Assembly: GCA_046753625.1 (NCBI GenBank)
Contig: JBHHUB010000177.1
Span: forward strand, 1-8,239
Length of the DNA: 8,239 bases
Source of the DNA: JADFOB01 sp046753625
Lineage (GTDB): Bacteria > Planctomycetota > Phycisphaerae > UBA1845
Reading direction: 5' to 3'
Shown here piece after piece: positions 1 to 7,017 of the stretch (position 1 is the first letter of the stretch; the number at the start of each line of letters is the position of its first letter). The notes beneath the pieces are model-generated. The model was not told the origin of the DNA. It was given only the letters and a program-made list of their open reading frames with translations, and ran no database searches. Made by a program: the position numbers and the translations under genes.

Positions 1-53
<53 letters not shown>

Positions 54-97
54 AAAGTGCTGCAAATAAATCATTTATGTGTTCTTGCCGCAACCGC

Positions 98-150
98 TAA
101 GTTGCCAAATATGGGCCTCAAACCGCCCATTTTCACGGTTAAGTTGCCAA
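98..150. repeat. Pair of 11-bp direct repeats beside the integrase remnant
   Basis: The sequence TAAGTTGCCAA occurs at 98-108 and again at 140-150, a 42-bp period or about four helical turns. AACCG lies just upstream of each copy, at 92-96 and 121-125, but at different distances. The pair sits between the tRNA and the recombinase start codon, where integrases and excisionases often bind arm-type repeats. The repeat is seen directly; the binding role is inference, and two copies are weak evidence. Confidence 0.4.
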
Positions 151-192
151 GTACCTGATGCGTCGCACCCAAGCATCCGATACCGTCTGTTC

Positions 193-942
193 ATGGCAAC
201 AAACAGGCGTTTGGCAAAAGGGCGACGCATAGCAAAGCTCTCCGAGAATACCGAGGGGCCAAAGGGTAGGTACTACGCTTCCTACCGCGATGCCGACGGC
301 AAATGTCAACGGCGACGGTTCAGCCGGGATCGCAATGAATCCGAGCAGGAGTACCGCCGCTGGGTCATCGAAAACTACGATGACGCTGCCGACATCGTAA
401 TCCGAGACGGGTCGGGCTTCAAGGGCGATCAGGTGCAAACGCTGCTCCACATCGCCAACGCCTTCATCAAGCACGACGAGGGTAGGGTACGACCCGACGG
501 CTCAGCTCGGAAGAAGGGAACCGTCTCCCTGCGCGTCTTCGACGACAACCGCCGCCAAGTCGTCAGCATCCTCGATTGGGCAGAGAAGCGTTTTGGCGAC
601 CGCCTAAAGTCGAAGTCCTTCTCCGACCTGTTCACCGAGACCGAGTACGAGGCCATGATGATGAGCTTCGCCAACCGTCTCAGCGCGTCGCAGGTGAACA
701 AGCAGCGGCAGCGGTTTTGGAAGATGGCCGACTTTGCCAAACGCCGCCCGTTTCAGGTGCGATTGTCGTTCGGGCCGAATGATGTTCAACAGTTCGGTGG
801 TGTCGAGAATAACCGCACGCGAAGAATCCCTACAGTCAAGATGATTCAGACTATTCTCAAAGCGGCGCGCGAACGCGAGCGATTGTGGATTTGGCTCGGC
901 ATTGGTTTGGGGTTCGGCAACGACGACCTCGCCCGCGCCTGA
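193..942 (+). pseudogene. Tyrosine recombinase (phage-type integrase), truncated before the catalytic domain
   Basis: This frame encodes 249 residues resembling the N-terminal half of a tyrosine site-specific recombinase. It has a basic N-terminal segment with a YYASYRDADGK strand like the arm-binding fold, then a helical SAM-like core-binding region at about residues 75-200. The boundary segment RIPTVKMIQTILKAARE then opens the catalytic domain. It stops soon after at GLGFGNDDLARA, where an active enzyme would carry its first catalytic Arg. The HxxR box and the tyrosine box are absent from this frame. The ATG at 193 is preferred over a GTG at 79 because the extra 38 residues look non-coding, although no clear Shine-Dalgarno precedes either start. 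It is probably a dead relic of an element inserted near the tRNA-Gly. A regulatory truncated protein is less likely. Confidence 0.62.
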
Positions 943-1271
943 TGCGAGCTTCCCTGATGGCCTCCAGATTCCGCTGCGCCTAGTCACTCCTTCGACGAGC
1001 ACGGCCCGCCGAATCTCTGTCCATTGGTTCATATCCGTATACACCCATCTGGCCCTCGCTGACTCTGTGCTCAATCGAAACCTCACAGGATTCAATTGTG
1101 CCAAATTCCCAGCCAGGGCGACCAGGGGCGCTACGGTTTTCAACCGACCATCGGTACCGCCAAAGCGCTACGGTTTTCAACCGCCGTTCACATCAAGCTT
1201 TGAGCCAGCCCGGACGCCATGCTGTTGACGCCCTAGCACTGTGCCCATGAGAGCGCTGAGCCAGATCGGGT
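943..1271. other. Gene-free decayed stretch between integrase remnant and carbonic anhydrase
   Basis: I find no convincing gene here. An open frame at 902-1228 (+) has no recognisable domain overall. It does contain VYTHLALADSV (about 1037-1069), which resembles the segment around the nucleophilic Tyr at the C-terminus of some tyrosine recombinases, so it may be the other end of the damaged integrase. The right part holds the 19-bp direct repeats annotated separately. I see no strong terminator for the carbonic anhydrase, which ends here from the right. Confidence 0.5.
1128..1183. repeat. 19-bp direct repeat, two copies at 37-bp period, each with a small hairpin
   Basis: GCGCTACGGTTTTCAACCG occurs at 1128-1146 and 1165-1183 without mismatch, separated by 18 bp of unrelated sequence. 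Each copy contains CGGTT-TTC-AACCG, a 5-bp stem with a 3-nt loop. An exact 19-mer repeated within 60 bp is not expected by chance. It could be a regulatory protein site, part of a dispersed genomic repeat family, or the remains of the mobile element's end. Two copies with such short repeats and gaps do not make a CRISPR array. Confidence 0.75.
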
Positions 1272-1877
1272 TCATGGCGGGCCTTCACCGTGTTTTTCAT
1301 CAGCTTCCCGACGAGCGGTGACGGTTGTTTGGCCTGCCTCCACAATTTGGCGCACGCTCCCATCGCCCAGCGAATAGACCAGCGGCGCCACGGTAATTCC
1401 TGCGTACGTCTCTCGCAGCCGCTGTGCCTCCAGCCAGACAGAGTCCGAGACATCAACGAATCCACAACGCGCCGAATTCGTATCGAATTGCTCCTCCGCT
1501 TTCGCTCGATCCCAGCCCGCGCTGTCGATCAGCCCGCGGACAAACGCTTTCCGCTTCGACGCTACATCGACCATGCGGCATCCGTCATGTCCGATCAGAC
1601 AGACGGCGCGTATACCGCCGACTGCTATGGCAAAGGACACATCGAATTCCAGCATGCCCAAATTCGCACCGGCGCACCGAAGAACAAACGCAAAGTTGGG
1701 GGGGATTTCCAACTGCAACCGATGATCCATACACATCCCGATTAGCAGGGCGGCGTCTGTGTGGTGGCGATGCGGCGCGCCAAGATTGTGGTAGGCAAGG
1801 AGATCGCCGACCGCCGTTTCGCGATATTCGGGAAGAATGTCACGCTCGTTACAAACAGAAACACTGCTGAGGTTCAA
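1272..1877 (-). CDS. Beta-class carbonic anhydrase
   Basis: The predicted product of 201 residues would interconvert CO2 and bicarbonate in the cytoplasm. The beta-class zinc and catalytic residues are visible: C49, D51 and R53 in GMCMDHR, R67 and G70 in the RCAGANL strand, and H97 and C100 in IGHDGC. The helix FDVSFAIAVGG before IGHDGC also fits the family. HDGCRM replaces the more common H(T/N)xCGM, so the residue after the second Cys is Arg. I place the start at a TTG (1877) because GGAGG lies 8 nt upstream (plus-strand CCTCC, 1886-1890) and homologs I recall begin shortly before an ILPEYR-like segment. The frame stays open to a GTG at 2054, but that extension has no ribosome site and no recognisable content. 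It lies 183 bp downstream of the HPF-like gene on the same strand and may share its transcript. A run of seven G at 1698-1704 does not disturb the frame. Confidence 0.86.
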   Translation of the reverse strand: MNLSSVSVCNERDILPEYRETAVGDLLAYHNLGAPHRHHTDAALLIGMCMDHRLQLEIPPNFAFVLRCAGANLGMLEFDVSFAIAVGGIRAVCLIGHDGCRMVDVASKRKAFVRGLIDSAGWDRAKAEEQFDTNSARCGFVDVSDSVWLEAQRLRETYAGITVAPLVYSLGDGSVRQIVEAGQTTVTARREADEKHGEGPP

Positions 1878-2060
1878 CTCTTGGTCCTCCAAGGCAAATC
1901 GACGGGCGCAGACGATTGTATGAAGTCGCTTCCACCGCGGTTCTGACTGGATGCGTCGCCTTTCTGGAGAGCCGCTATATTTTGCGTCGTTAGTGTCGGC
2001 GATGTCGAACAGCACTTCACGCGTGCGGAATGCCTTAGCGCTCGATCGAACCACTTCGTA

Positions 2061-2429
2061 CTAAAGACTGCCGCCTTCATCCGGAGTATCCTCTTCATGG
2101 GGCTTCACATGGGGCCGCGTCCGCATGGTGCGTGTTCGGTCGAGCGCATCCCTTACCCGACGCGCGGCTCGCTCCGCCGCACGGCCGACCGCCGACGCGA
2201 CTTCGGCGTCGGTCGCCTCGGCCATGATCGTGCATGATGGAACCAGGCTGACCTCGATCCTGCAATGCTGGTCCTCGCCTCCACGCGGGCCGTTGAGGTC
2301 TTCCAGCGTCGCGCGGATGAGGCGGATTCGGCCACCGAACCGGGCGAGCGCAAAACGAAGGCGTCGTACCAGTTGATCTTCAAGGGCGGGATTCAACGGG
2401 CCGTGCCTCGAACAAATCTCTACAAGCAT
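2061..2429 (-). CDS. HPF/RaiA (ribosomal S30AE) family ribosome-associated protein
   Basis: The 122-residue product fits the short ribosome hibernation factor family, which binds the 30S decoding region and silences ribosomes in stress or stationary phase. The beta-alpha-beta-beta-beta-alpha order is readable: strand LVEICS (2-7), a basic helix at 12-31 (ALEDQLVRRLRFALARF), strand IRLIRATLEDLNGPRGG (35-51), strands CRIEVSLV (56-63) and CTIMAEAT (66-73), and a long Arg-rich helix (about 75-100). The last 20 residues are polar and acidic, with no dimerisation domain as in long HPF. GGGAGAGGG ends 5 nt before the ATG and supports this start. It is the first gene on the minus strand from the intergenic region shared with nhaR, and carbonic anhydrase follows. 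Some such proteins sit in metabolic or ion-stress clusters instead of next to rpoN, so its exact role is unproven. Confidence 0.84.
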   Translation of the reverse strand: MLVEICSRHGPLNPALEDQLVRRLRFALARFGGRIRLIRATLEDLNGPRGGEDQHCRIEVSLVPSCTIMAEATDAEVASAVGRAAERAARRVRDALDRTRTMRTRPHVKPHEEDTPDEGGSL

Positions 2430-2454
2430 CGCGATCCCTCTCCCACGTTGCGGC

Positions 2455-2482
2455 TTGACCTACCACCACACATGTATATATA
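2455..2482 (+). promoter_or_regulatory. Candidate sigma-70 promoter for the nhaR operon
   Basis: TTGACC (2455-2460) matches five of six bases of the -35 consensus. It is followed after 16 bp by TATATA (2477-2482), a partial -10 match inside an AT-rich patch that stands out from the GC-rich surroundings. This would start transcription near 2489, about 50 nt before the nhaR ATG. The AT-rich tract makes chance matches easy, so this is tentative. I could not single out a promoter for the divergent HPF-like gene. Confidence 0.4.
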
Positions 2483-2522
2483 CGACGCAATTGGAACGAT
2501 AGATATATAGAAAATGTCGTAT
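2480..2522. promoter_or_regulatory. Inverted repeat ATACGAC-N29-GTCGTAT in the divergent intergenic region
   Basis: Perfect 7-bp arms at 2480-2486 and 2516-2522 flank 29 bp containing ATAGATATATAG. The left arm overlaps the proposed -10 box. LysR-family regulators commonly control the divergent region beside their own gene through spaced half-sites, so this is a candidate NhaR operator that could affect both directions. The symmetry is visible; assigning it to NhaR is inference from position. Confidence 0.4.
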
Positions 2523-2541
2523 TGAAACATAGGCGAGAACG

Positions 2542-3456
2542 ATGTATCCTGGCGGCATGCAATGGCTTAACTACCACCACCTGTTGTACTTCTGGGTCGT
2601 GGCCAAGGAGGGTACGATCGCCGCGGCATGCAAGGAGCTAAACCTGGCACAGCCAACGATCTCAGCACAGCTTCGATCGCTGGAGCGCTCGCTCGGGGAG
2701 AAGCTCTTCACCCGCGTGGGACGCAACCTGGCGCTCACCGACACAGGCCGCGTCGTGTATCGCTACGCCGACGAGATATTCTCGCTCGGGCGCGATCTGC
2801 TGGACACCGTCCAGGGTCGGCCAACCGGCAGACCCCTGCGGTTTAACGTCGGCGTGGCCGACGTACTGCCCAAGCTGGTCGCCTACCGGCTTCTTGAACC
2901 CGCACTGCATCTGCCCGAACAGGTTCAGCTCGTGTGCCATGAGGGCAGCCCGCCGGAGTTGCTGGCGAGGTTGGCGGTTTACGAATTAGATATGGTGTTG
3001 TCCGACAGCCCGATCGGTCCCGACGTCAAAGTGCGCGCATTCAATCATCTGCTCGGGGAGTGTGGCGTGTCGATCTTCGGCACGAAGAATCTCGCAGCCA
3101 AGTATCGACGCCGGTTTCCCAAGTCGCTCAACGGTGCACCGTTCATCGTCCCCACGGCCAACACTGCGCTACGGCGCGCAATGGGCCACTGGTTCGACGC
3201 CGAAAATATCCGCCCCTCGGTGTGTGGCGAGTTCGAGGATAGCGCCCTTCTCAAAGTGTTCGGTCAGGCGGGAGTCGGGTTGTTTGCAGCGCCGACAGTG
3301 ATTGAGAAGGAAGTGCGACGTCAATACAGCGTTGGCGTGGTCGGTCGGCTGGAGTCCGTTCGGGAGCGGTTCTACGCGATTTCGGTCGAAAAAAGGGTCA
3401 AGCATCCTGCGGTCCTCGCCATCGCGGACGAGGCTCGCCAGAAGCTGTTTGGTTAA
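2542..3456 (+). CDS. nhaR: NhaR, LysR-family regulator of Na+/H+ antiport
   Basis: The 304-residue product has full NhaR length. The N-terminal winged helix-turn-helix covers about residues 9-65, with the opening NYHHLLYFWVVAKEG characteristic of NhaR and recognition helix QPTISAQLRSLE (37-48), then GEKLFTRVGR. VYRYADEIFSLGRDLLD (about 73-89) is the linker helix. The effector domain keeps NhaR-like segments FNVGVADVLPKLV, ELDMVLSDSPI, GECGVS, GEFEDSALLKVFG and FYAISVEKRVKHPAV. In Escherichia coli NhaR activates nhaA in response to Na+. Here the next gene, whose ATG codons start 7 and 19 nt after this stop, is an antiporter, which fits. The start at 2542 has AGGCGAG upstream; the ATG at 2557 (MQWLNYHHL) matches the E. 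coli N-terminus better and may be the true start. No truncation or odd residues seen. Confidence 0.92.
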   Translation: MYPGGMQWLNYHHLLYFWVVAKEGTIAAACKELNLAQPTISAQLRSLERSLGEKLFTRVGRNLALTDTGRVVYRYADEIFSLGRDLLDTVQGRPTGRPLRFNVGVADVLPKLVAYRLLEPALHLPEQVQLVCHEGSPPELLARLAVYELDMVLSDSPIGPDVKVRAFNHLLGECGVSIFGTKNLAAKYRRRFPKSLNGAPFIVPTANTALRRAMGHWFDAENIRPSVCGEFEDSALLKVFGQAGVGLFAAPTVIEKEVRRQYSVGVVGRLESVRERFYAISVEKRVKHPAVLAIADEARQKLFG

Positions 3457-3475
3457 TTGGAGGATGATTCAGCTC

Positions 3476-5326
3476 ATGATTCCCAGCGTTCTGGCCGCCG
3501 CCTCAACTACCGACTGGGCCATCATCACAGATCTTGTCGTAATTCTGGTGAGTGCGGCCGTCGTTGCCGTGGCCATGCAGCCAATGCGTTTGGCCGCGAT
3601 TCCCGCCTACCTGATCGCCGGAGCCATCATCGGCCCACGCGCCCTCGGATTGGTTCCTTCACCTGAAGGGCTCGGCGCCATCTCGCATCTGGCGATCATC
3701 CTTCTGTTGTTTGGGATCGGGCTTGAGCTTCACCTCACCGTCCTCAAACACCGAATGGCGCGCATGATTGTGGCGGGCTTCGGATCATGCCTGCTCTCCA
3801 TTGCCGTTGGGTGGCCCATCACGATCTGGTTCGGGTTGGCGCCACCGGCAGCGCTTGCGGTTTCCATGGCGCTGGCACTTTCCTCGACGGCGCTGGTGTT
3901 GCGGATCATCGCCGAGCGTCGCGAGCTTCGCCAAATGCGCGGGCGGTTGGCGCTTTCGATCCTGGTGATTCAAGACATGATCGTCTTGGGAATGCTGGCA
4001 GCGATTCCGGCACTGGCCGCGTGGGCGGGCTCCGGCGCCACGCTGGCAGCGGACACGGACAGTCGGTTGGCCAGTGACGGCCGCACGTTGCCATTCTTGG
4101 TCGAAGCCATACTGCGTGTCGGTGGCGTAGCCATTCTCATCATCCTTGGTCGGGTGATACTCCCGCGACTTCTTCGCCAGTCATTCAAGGGACGATCGCT
4201 GGAAGTCATGACTCTGTCCGGCGTGGCGGCAGCGCTTCTGGCCGCCGTTGTGGCGCAAGGCATAGGGTTCAGCCTGGAGATGGGAGCGTTTCTGGCCGGT
4301 TTCATGCTCGCCGGCACTCCATTCCGTCATCAACTCAGCGGGCAAATAGGACCACTGCGGGACATCTTCATCGCCGTCTTCTTTACCACGCTTGGCATGA
4401 AGCTCGACCCGAGCATCCTTGCCGAGTGGTGGTGGGTTATTCTGGCGGGGGGGGGCGTGATGATGGTCCTCAAGACCGTTCTGATCTCCAGCGTCTGTTG
4501 GGCGCTCGGCACCACCGCCGGCATCGCCATTGCGGTTGGATTGTCGCTTGCGCAGGCCGGGGAGTTCAGCCTGATTGTCCTCGGTGCCACGCACGACAAC
4601 GGAATCATCGACGACGCCACAATGGCGACCGCGATCGCAATCGTCGTCATCTCGTTAGTTTTGACGCCTGCATTGGTCGAGCTTGGCGGCCGACTCGCTG
4701 CGGTGACATCCAATATCGGGATTGCCCCGTGGATCAAGTCATCGCCCCTTTGCGACCCAAGTCACGCTCAACCACGCCCCAAGAGCCAAGCAAAGCACGT
4801 CATCATTGCCGGATACGGTCCCATCGGGCGTCTCATTGCCGAGGAACTCGAGCGACGAGGCTTCAACTACACGGTAGTCGAACTCAACCCGGCCACCGTC
4901 CAAGAGCAATCTCGTCGGGGCAGGCGCGTTGTCTTCGGCGACGTCGGTAACCTTGAGGTACTGGAGTCAGCAGGAATCAGAAGCGCTTATGCACTTGTCT
5001 TGACCATTCCGGACGAAGAGGCCGTTCTGCGTACCTGCGCCGTGGCACGGCGGCGAGCACCGGATGTTTTCATCGCAGCCAGAACCAGAGTCGTCAGCAA
5101 GCGGGCAGGCCTCATGGAAGTCGGTGCCGATTCGGTTACGGTGGACGAAACCACCGCGGCGGCCGAGATGCTCCGCGCGGTCATGGATCGCCTTGATGTA
5201 ACCGTGATGCACGAAGGACCGAGCAATCAAAATCGTCCTGACGAGGCCGCCCTGGAAGTGCGATCCGGCGAGTGTCGTGCGGGTGAATCCGGCACCGCAA
5301 CAAGGAACAAAGAGGATTCCATCTAA
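3476..5326 (+). CDS. CPA2/KefB-type monovalent cation:proton antiporter with TrkA-N (RCK) domain
   Basis: The product of 616 residues is an inner-membrane cation/proton exchanger of the CPA2 family. Residues 1-410 contain about 12 hydrophobic segments with family landmarks: IPAYLIAGAIIGPRALGL (42-59), LLLFGIGLEL (76-85), ALSSTALVLRII (134-145), the ion-site pair Q166-D167 in LVIQD, EMGAFLAGFMLAG (268-280), FFTTLGM (302-308) and SLAQAGEFSLIVLG (357-370). Residues 440-560 form a cytoplasmic TrkA-N/RCK domain with nucleotide-binding IIAGYGPIGR (443-452), acidic E469 ending the second strand, and GDVGN (488-492). The substrate (K+ or Na+) cannot be fixed; the nhaR neighbour favours Na+/H+. Two ATGs are in frame at 3464 and 3476. 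GGAGG (3459-3463) touches the first and lies 12 nt before the second, so 3476 is chosen. A nine-G run at 4447-4455 keeps frame. The stop overlaps the next start in TAATG. Confidence 0.93.
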   Translation: MIPSVLAAASTTDWAIITDLVVILVSAAVVAVAMQPMRLAAIPAYLIAGAIIGPRALGLVPSPEGLGAISHLAIILLLFGIGLELHLTVLKHRMARMIVAGFGSCLLSIAVGWPITIWFGLAPPAALAVSMALALSSTALVLRIIAERRELRQMRGRLALSILVIQDMIVLGMLAAIPALAAWAGSGATLAADTDSRLASDGRTLPFLVEAILRVGGVAILIILGRVILPRLLRQSFKGRSLEVMTLSGVAAALLAAVVAQGIGFSLEMGAFLAGFMLAGTPFRHQLSGQIGPLRDIFIAVFFTTLGMKLDPSILAEWWWVILAGGGVMMVLKTVLISSVCWALGTTAGIAIAVGLSLAQAGEFSLIVLGATHDNGIIDDATMATAIAIVVISLVLTPALVELGGRLAAVTSNIGIAPWIKSSPLCDPSHAQPRPKSQAKHVIIAGYGPIGRLIAEELERRGFNYTVVELNPATVQEQSRRGRRVVFGDVGNLEVLESAGIRSAYALVLTIPDEEAVLRTCAVARRRAPDVFIAARTRVVSKRAGLMEVGADSVTVDETTAAAEMLRAVMDRLDVTVMHEGPSNQNRPDEAALEVRSGECRAGESGTATRNKEDSI

Positions 5327-6765
5327 TGCCCGACAGCGTCTTGCTGATTACAGAAGATAAAGGCATCGCGTTGAAGGTGCGTGATGCTTGCCGGGAAGTT
5401 GAGGCGAGTTTGATGCATCGAGAATCGTTGAAAGACGCCGCCGAGGAACGCGCTGCCGCGCCACCCGATCTGATTCTGTGCGACTACGCCACATTTCAGA
5501 TCGTGCGTGAACAGCTTCCGCGCGCCTGCGTACTGCTCTATACCGAGCCCGCAGACAGTGAGCAGGCGATTGAGGCCATCAAGCGGGGCGCTCTTGACTA
5601 TCTGGTGACGCCGATCGAGACGAAGATGCTGGCACAGCACATTCGAAAGGCGCTTCGCATCAGTCGCGATATCCTCGTGCCAGCGGTGTATGAAGAGCCA
5701 AACGATGACGTTGCTGTCGAGCGAATCATCGGGCAGTCGCCCGCGATGAGAGAGGTGTACAAGTTGATCGGGCGAATCGCCCCGCGCGACGTCAACGTAC
5801 TCATCACCGGCGAGAGCGGTACCGGCAAGGAATTGATTGCCCGGGCCATTTTGCACCACAGCGAGCGCAAGGATCAACCATTCCAGGCCCTCAACTGTGC
5901 GGCCATTCCGGAAACGTTGATTGAGAGCGAACTATTCGGCCACGAAGAGGGAGCGTTTACGGGAGCATCACTTCGGCGGATCGGCAAGTTTGAGCAGTGC
6001 GACGGCGGCACGCTCTTCCTGGATGAGATTGGGGACATACCTCTCGCGACACAAGCCAAGCTGCTACGCGTACTACAGGACAACACGTTCCAACGCCTCG
6101 GTGGAACCGAGATGATAACGAGCAATGTGCGAATCATCGGCGCCACCCATCAGCCCCTCGAAGCGCTCATCGATGAGAAGCGGTTTCGGCAGGATCTTTA
6201 CTTCAGGTTAAAGGTGGCCAGCGTCGACGTGCCACCGCTTCGGGAGCGCGAGGTCGATGTTGTGCTGCTCGCACACCAATTCGTCCGGCGTTATAATCGG
6301 AGTCTCGGTGCAGACATCTGCTCGTTCTCGCCGGACGTACTTCCCGTGCTACTCAAGTATTCTTGGCCGGGGAACGTGCGCGAGCTGGAGAACGCAATCA
6401 AAGCGGCGCTCGTCGTAGCGCGCGGCTCCGTTTTTCGACTGGAGTTCCTTCCTGGGCATATTCGAGAGGGCGCCGACGCTGGTCACGTCGACATCCCTGG
6501 GGCAAAGGATTCAGCGGCCGGCTCACCAACTAATGAAGCTCAGTTGGTGGCGGAGAAGCTCGTTTCCCAGCCGGCCTTGGCTGGCCATTTGCACGAAACC
6601 GCGACGGCCATGATCGAGCGCGAAATCATCCGCGTTTGCCTTGAGCGTACCAACGGCCAACTCGCTCCGGCAGCCAAGATGCTCGGCATTAGCCGCACCA
6701 CGCTCCGCAAGAAAATAGCTCTGCACAGCATTCGGAGGATCACGTCCTTTGAGCTAGGTGAGTGA
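5326..6765 (+). CDS. Sigma-54-dependent transcriptional activator (NtrC-type) with atypical receiver
   Basis: The 479-residue protein has three parts. Residues 1-110 are a receiver-like domain with the acidic pair E10-D11, a possible phospho-acceptor D53 and T73. The invariant Lys is replaced by T95 (LVTPIE), and the loop after D53 is shortened. Residues 133-375 are the AAA+ sigma-54 interaction domain: Walker A GESGTGKE (162-169), GAFTGA loop (209-214) that contacts sigma-54, Walker B GGTLFLDEIGD (227-237), arginine-finger region FRQDLYFRL (287-295) and WPGNVRELEN (347-356). Residues 443-463 form a Fis-type helix-turn-helix (AAKMLGISRTTLRKK). All parts needed to drive sigma-54 promoters are intact. 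The ATG shares one base with the antiporter stop, with AGAGGA ending 9 nt upstream, so translation is probably coupled. No histidine kinase is in the window. A response regulator is possible, but the missing Lys suggests phosphorylation-independent control. Confidence 0.93.
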   Translation: MPDSVLLITEDKGIALKVRDACREVEASLMHRESLKDAAEERAAAPPDLILCDYATFQIVREQLPRACVLLYTEPADSEQAIEAIKRGALDYLVTPIETKMLAQHIRKALRISRDILVPAVYEEPNDDVAVERIIGQSPAMREVYKLIGRIAPRDVNVLITGESGTGKELIARAILHHSERKDQPFQALNCAAIPETLIESELFGHEEGAFTGASLRRIGKFEQCDGGTLFLDEIGDIPLATQAKLLRVLQDNTFQRLGGTEMITSNVRIIGATHQPLEALIDEKRFRQDLYFRLKVASVDVPPLREREVDVVLLAHQFVRRYNRSLGADICSFSPDVLPVLLKYSWPGNVRELENAIKAALVVARGSVFRLEFLPGHIREGADAGHVDIPGAKDSAAGSPTNEAQLVAEKLVSQPALAGHLHETATAMIEREIIRVCLERTNGQLAPAAKMLGISRTTLRKKIALHSIRRITSFELGE

Positions 6766-6917
6766 CCCGACGGCCGATTTCTGTGTAGCCATACTGGTCA
6801 ATATGTATCCACTACGGTCATCCACTGGCCAGGGACGGCAAGTCAGGCATGCTCGACTCTGAACCCTAACTGACTATGTGAAAGACGTTTACGACCAAAT
6901 CGAGAGCAGTCCTTGAT

Positions 6918-6932
6918 TGGCACGCATCGTGC
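6918..6932 (+). promoter_or_regulatory. Candidate sigma-54 promoter, distal (TGGCACG-N4-GTGC)
   Basis: Against the consensus TGGCACG-N4-TTGC, this has a perfect -24 element and three of four bases in the -12 element, with the essential GG and GC exactly spaced. It also forms GCACG-CAT-CGTGC (6920-6932), so it could instead be a palindromic protein site. It lies just downstream of a gene for an intact sigma-54 activator. Confidence 0.45.
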
Positions 6933-7017
6933 GATGTGGAAAGCTGATCGCGGGAGCGCTGCACGGATTCGTCCGGCCTGGACGAGCGGCCTGTCGCCCA
7001 GGTTGGTCGGATTCTAT

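Noticed and set aside
604..1143. Minus-strand open frame of 179 codons over the integrase fragment
   Set aside because: It is antisense to the recombinase frame, has no recognisable domain and no ribosome site, and crosses the decayed junction.
1128..1183. Possible mini CRISPR array
   Set aside because: There are only two repeats of 19 bp with one 18-bp gap, no cas genes, and the repeat and spacer are too short for known types.
2125..2376. Plus-strand frame across the HPF-like gene
   Set aside because: It lies opposite a well-supported domain; its Arg/Ser/Ala-rich composition is typical of antisense reading of a GC-rich gene.
5043..5057. TGGCACG inside the antiporter gene as a sigma-54 promoter for the activator
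   Set aside because: The required GC is not at the -12 spacing and the string lies in the conserved RCK coding region.
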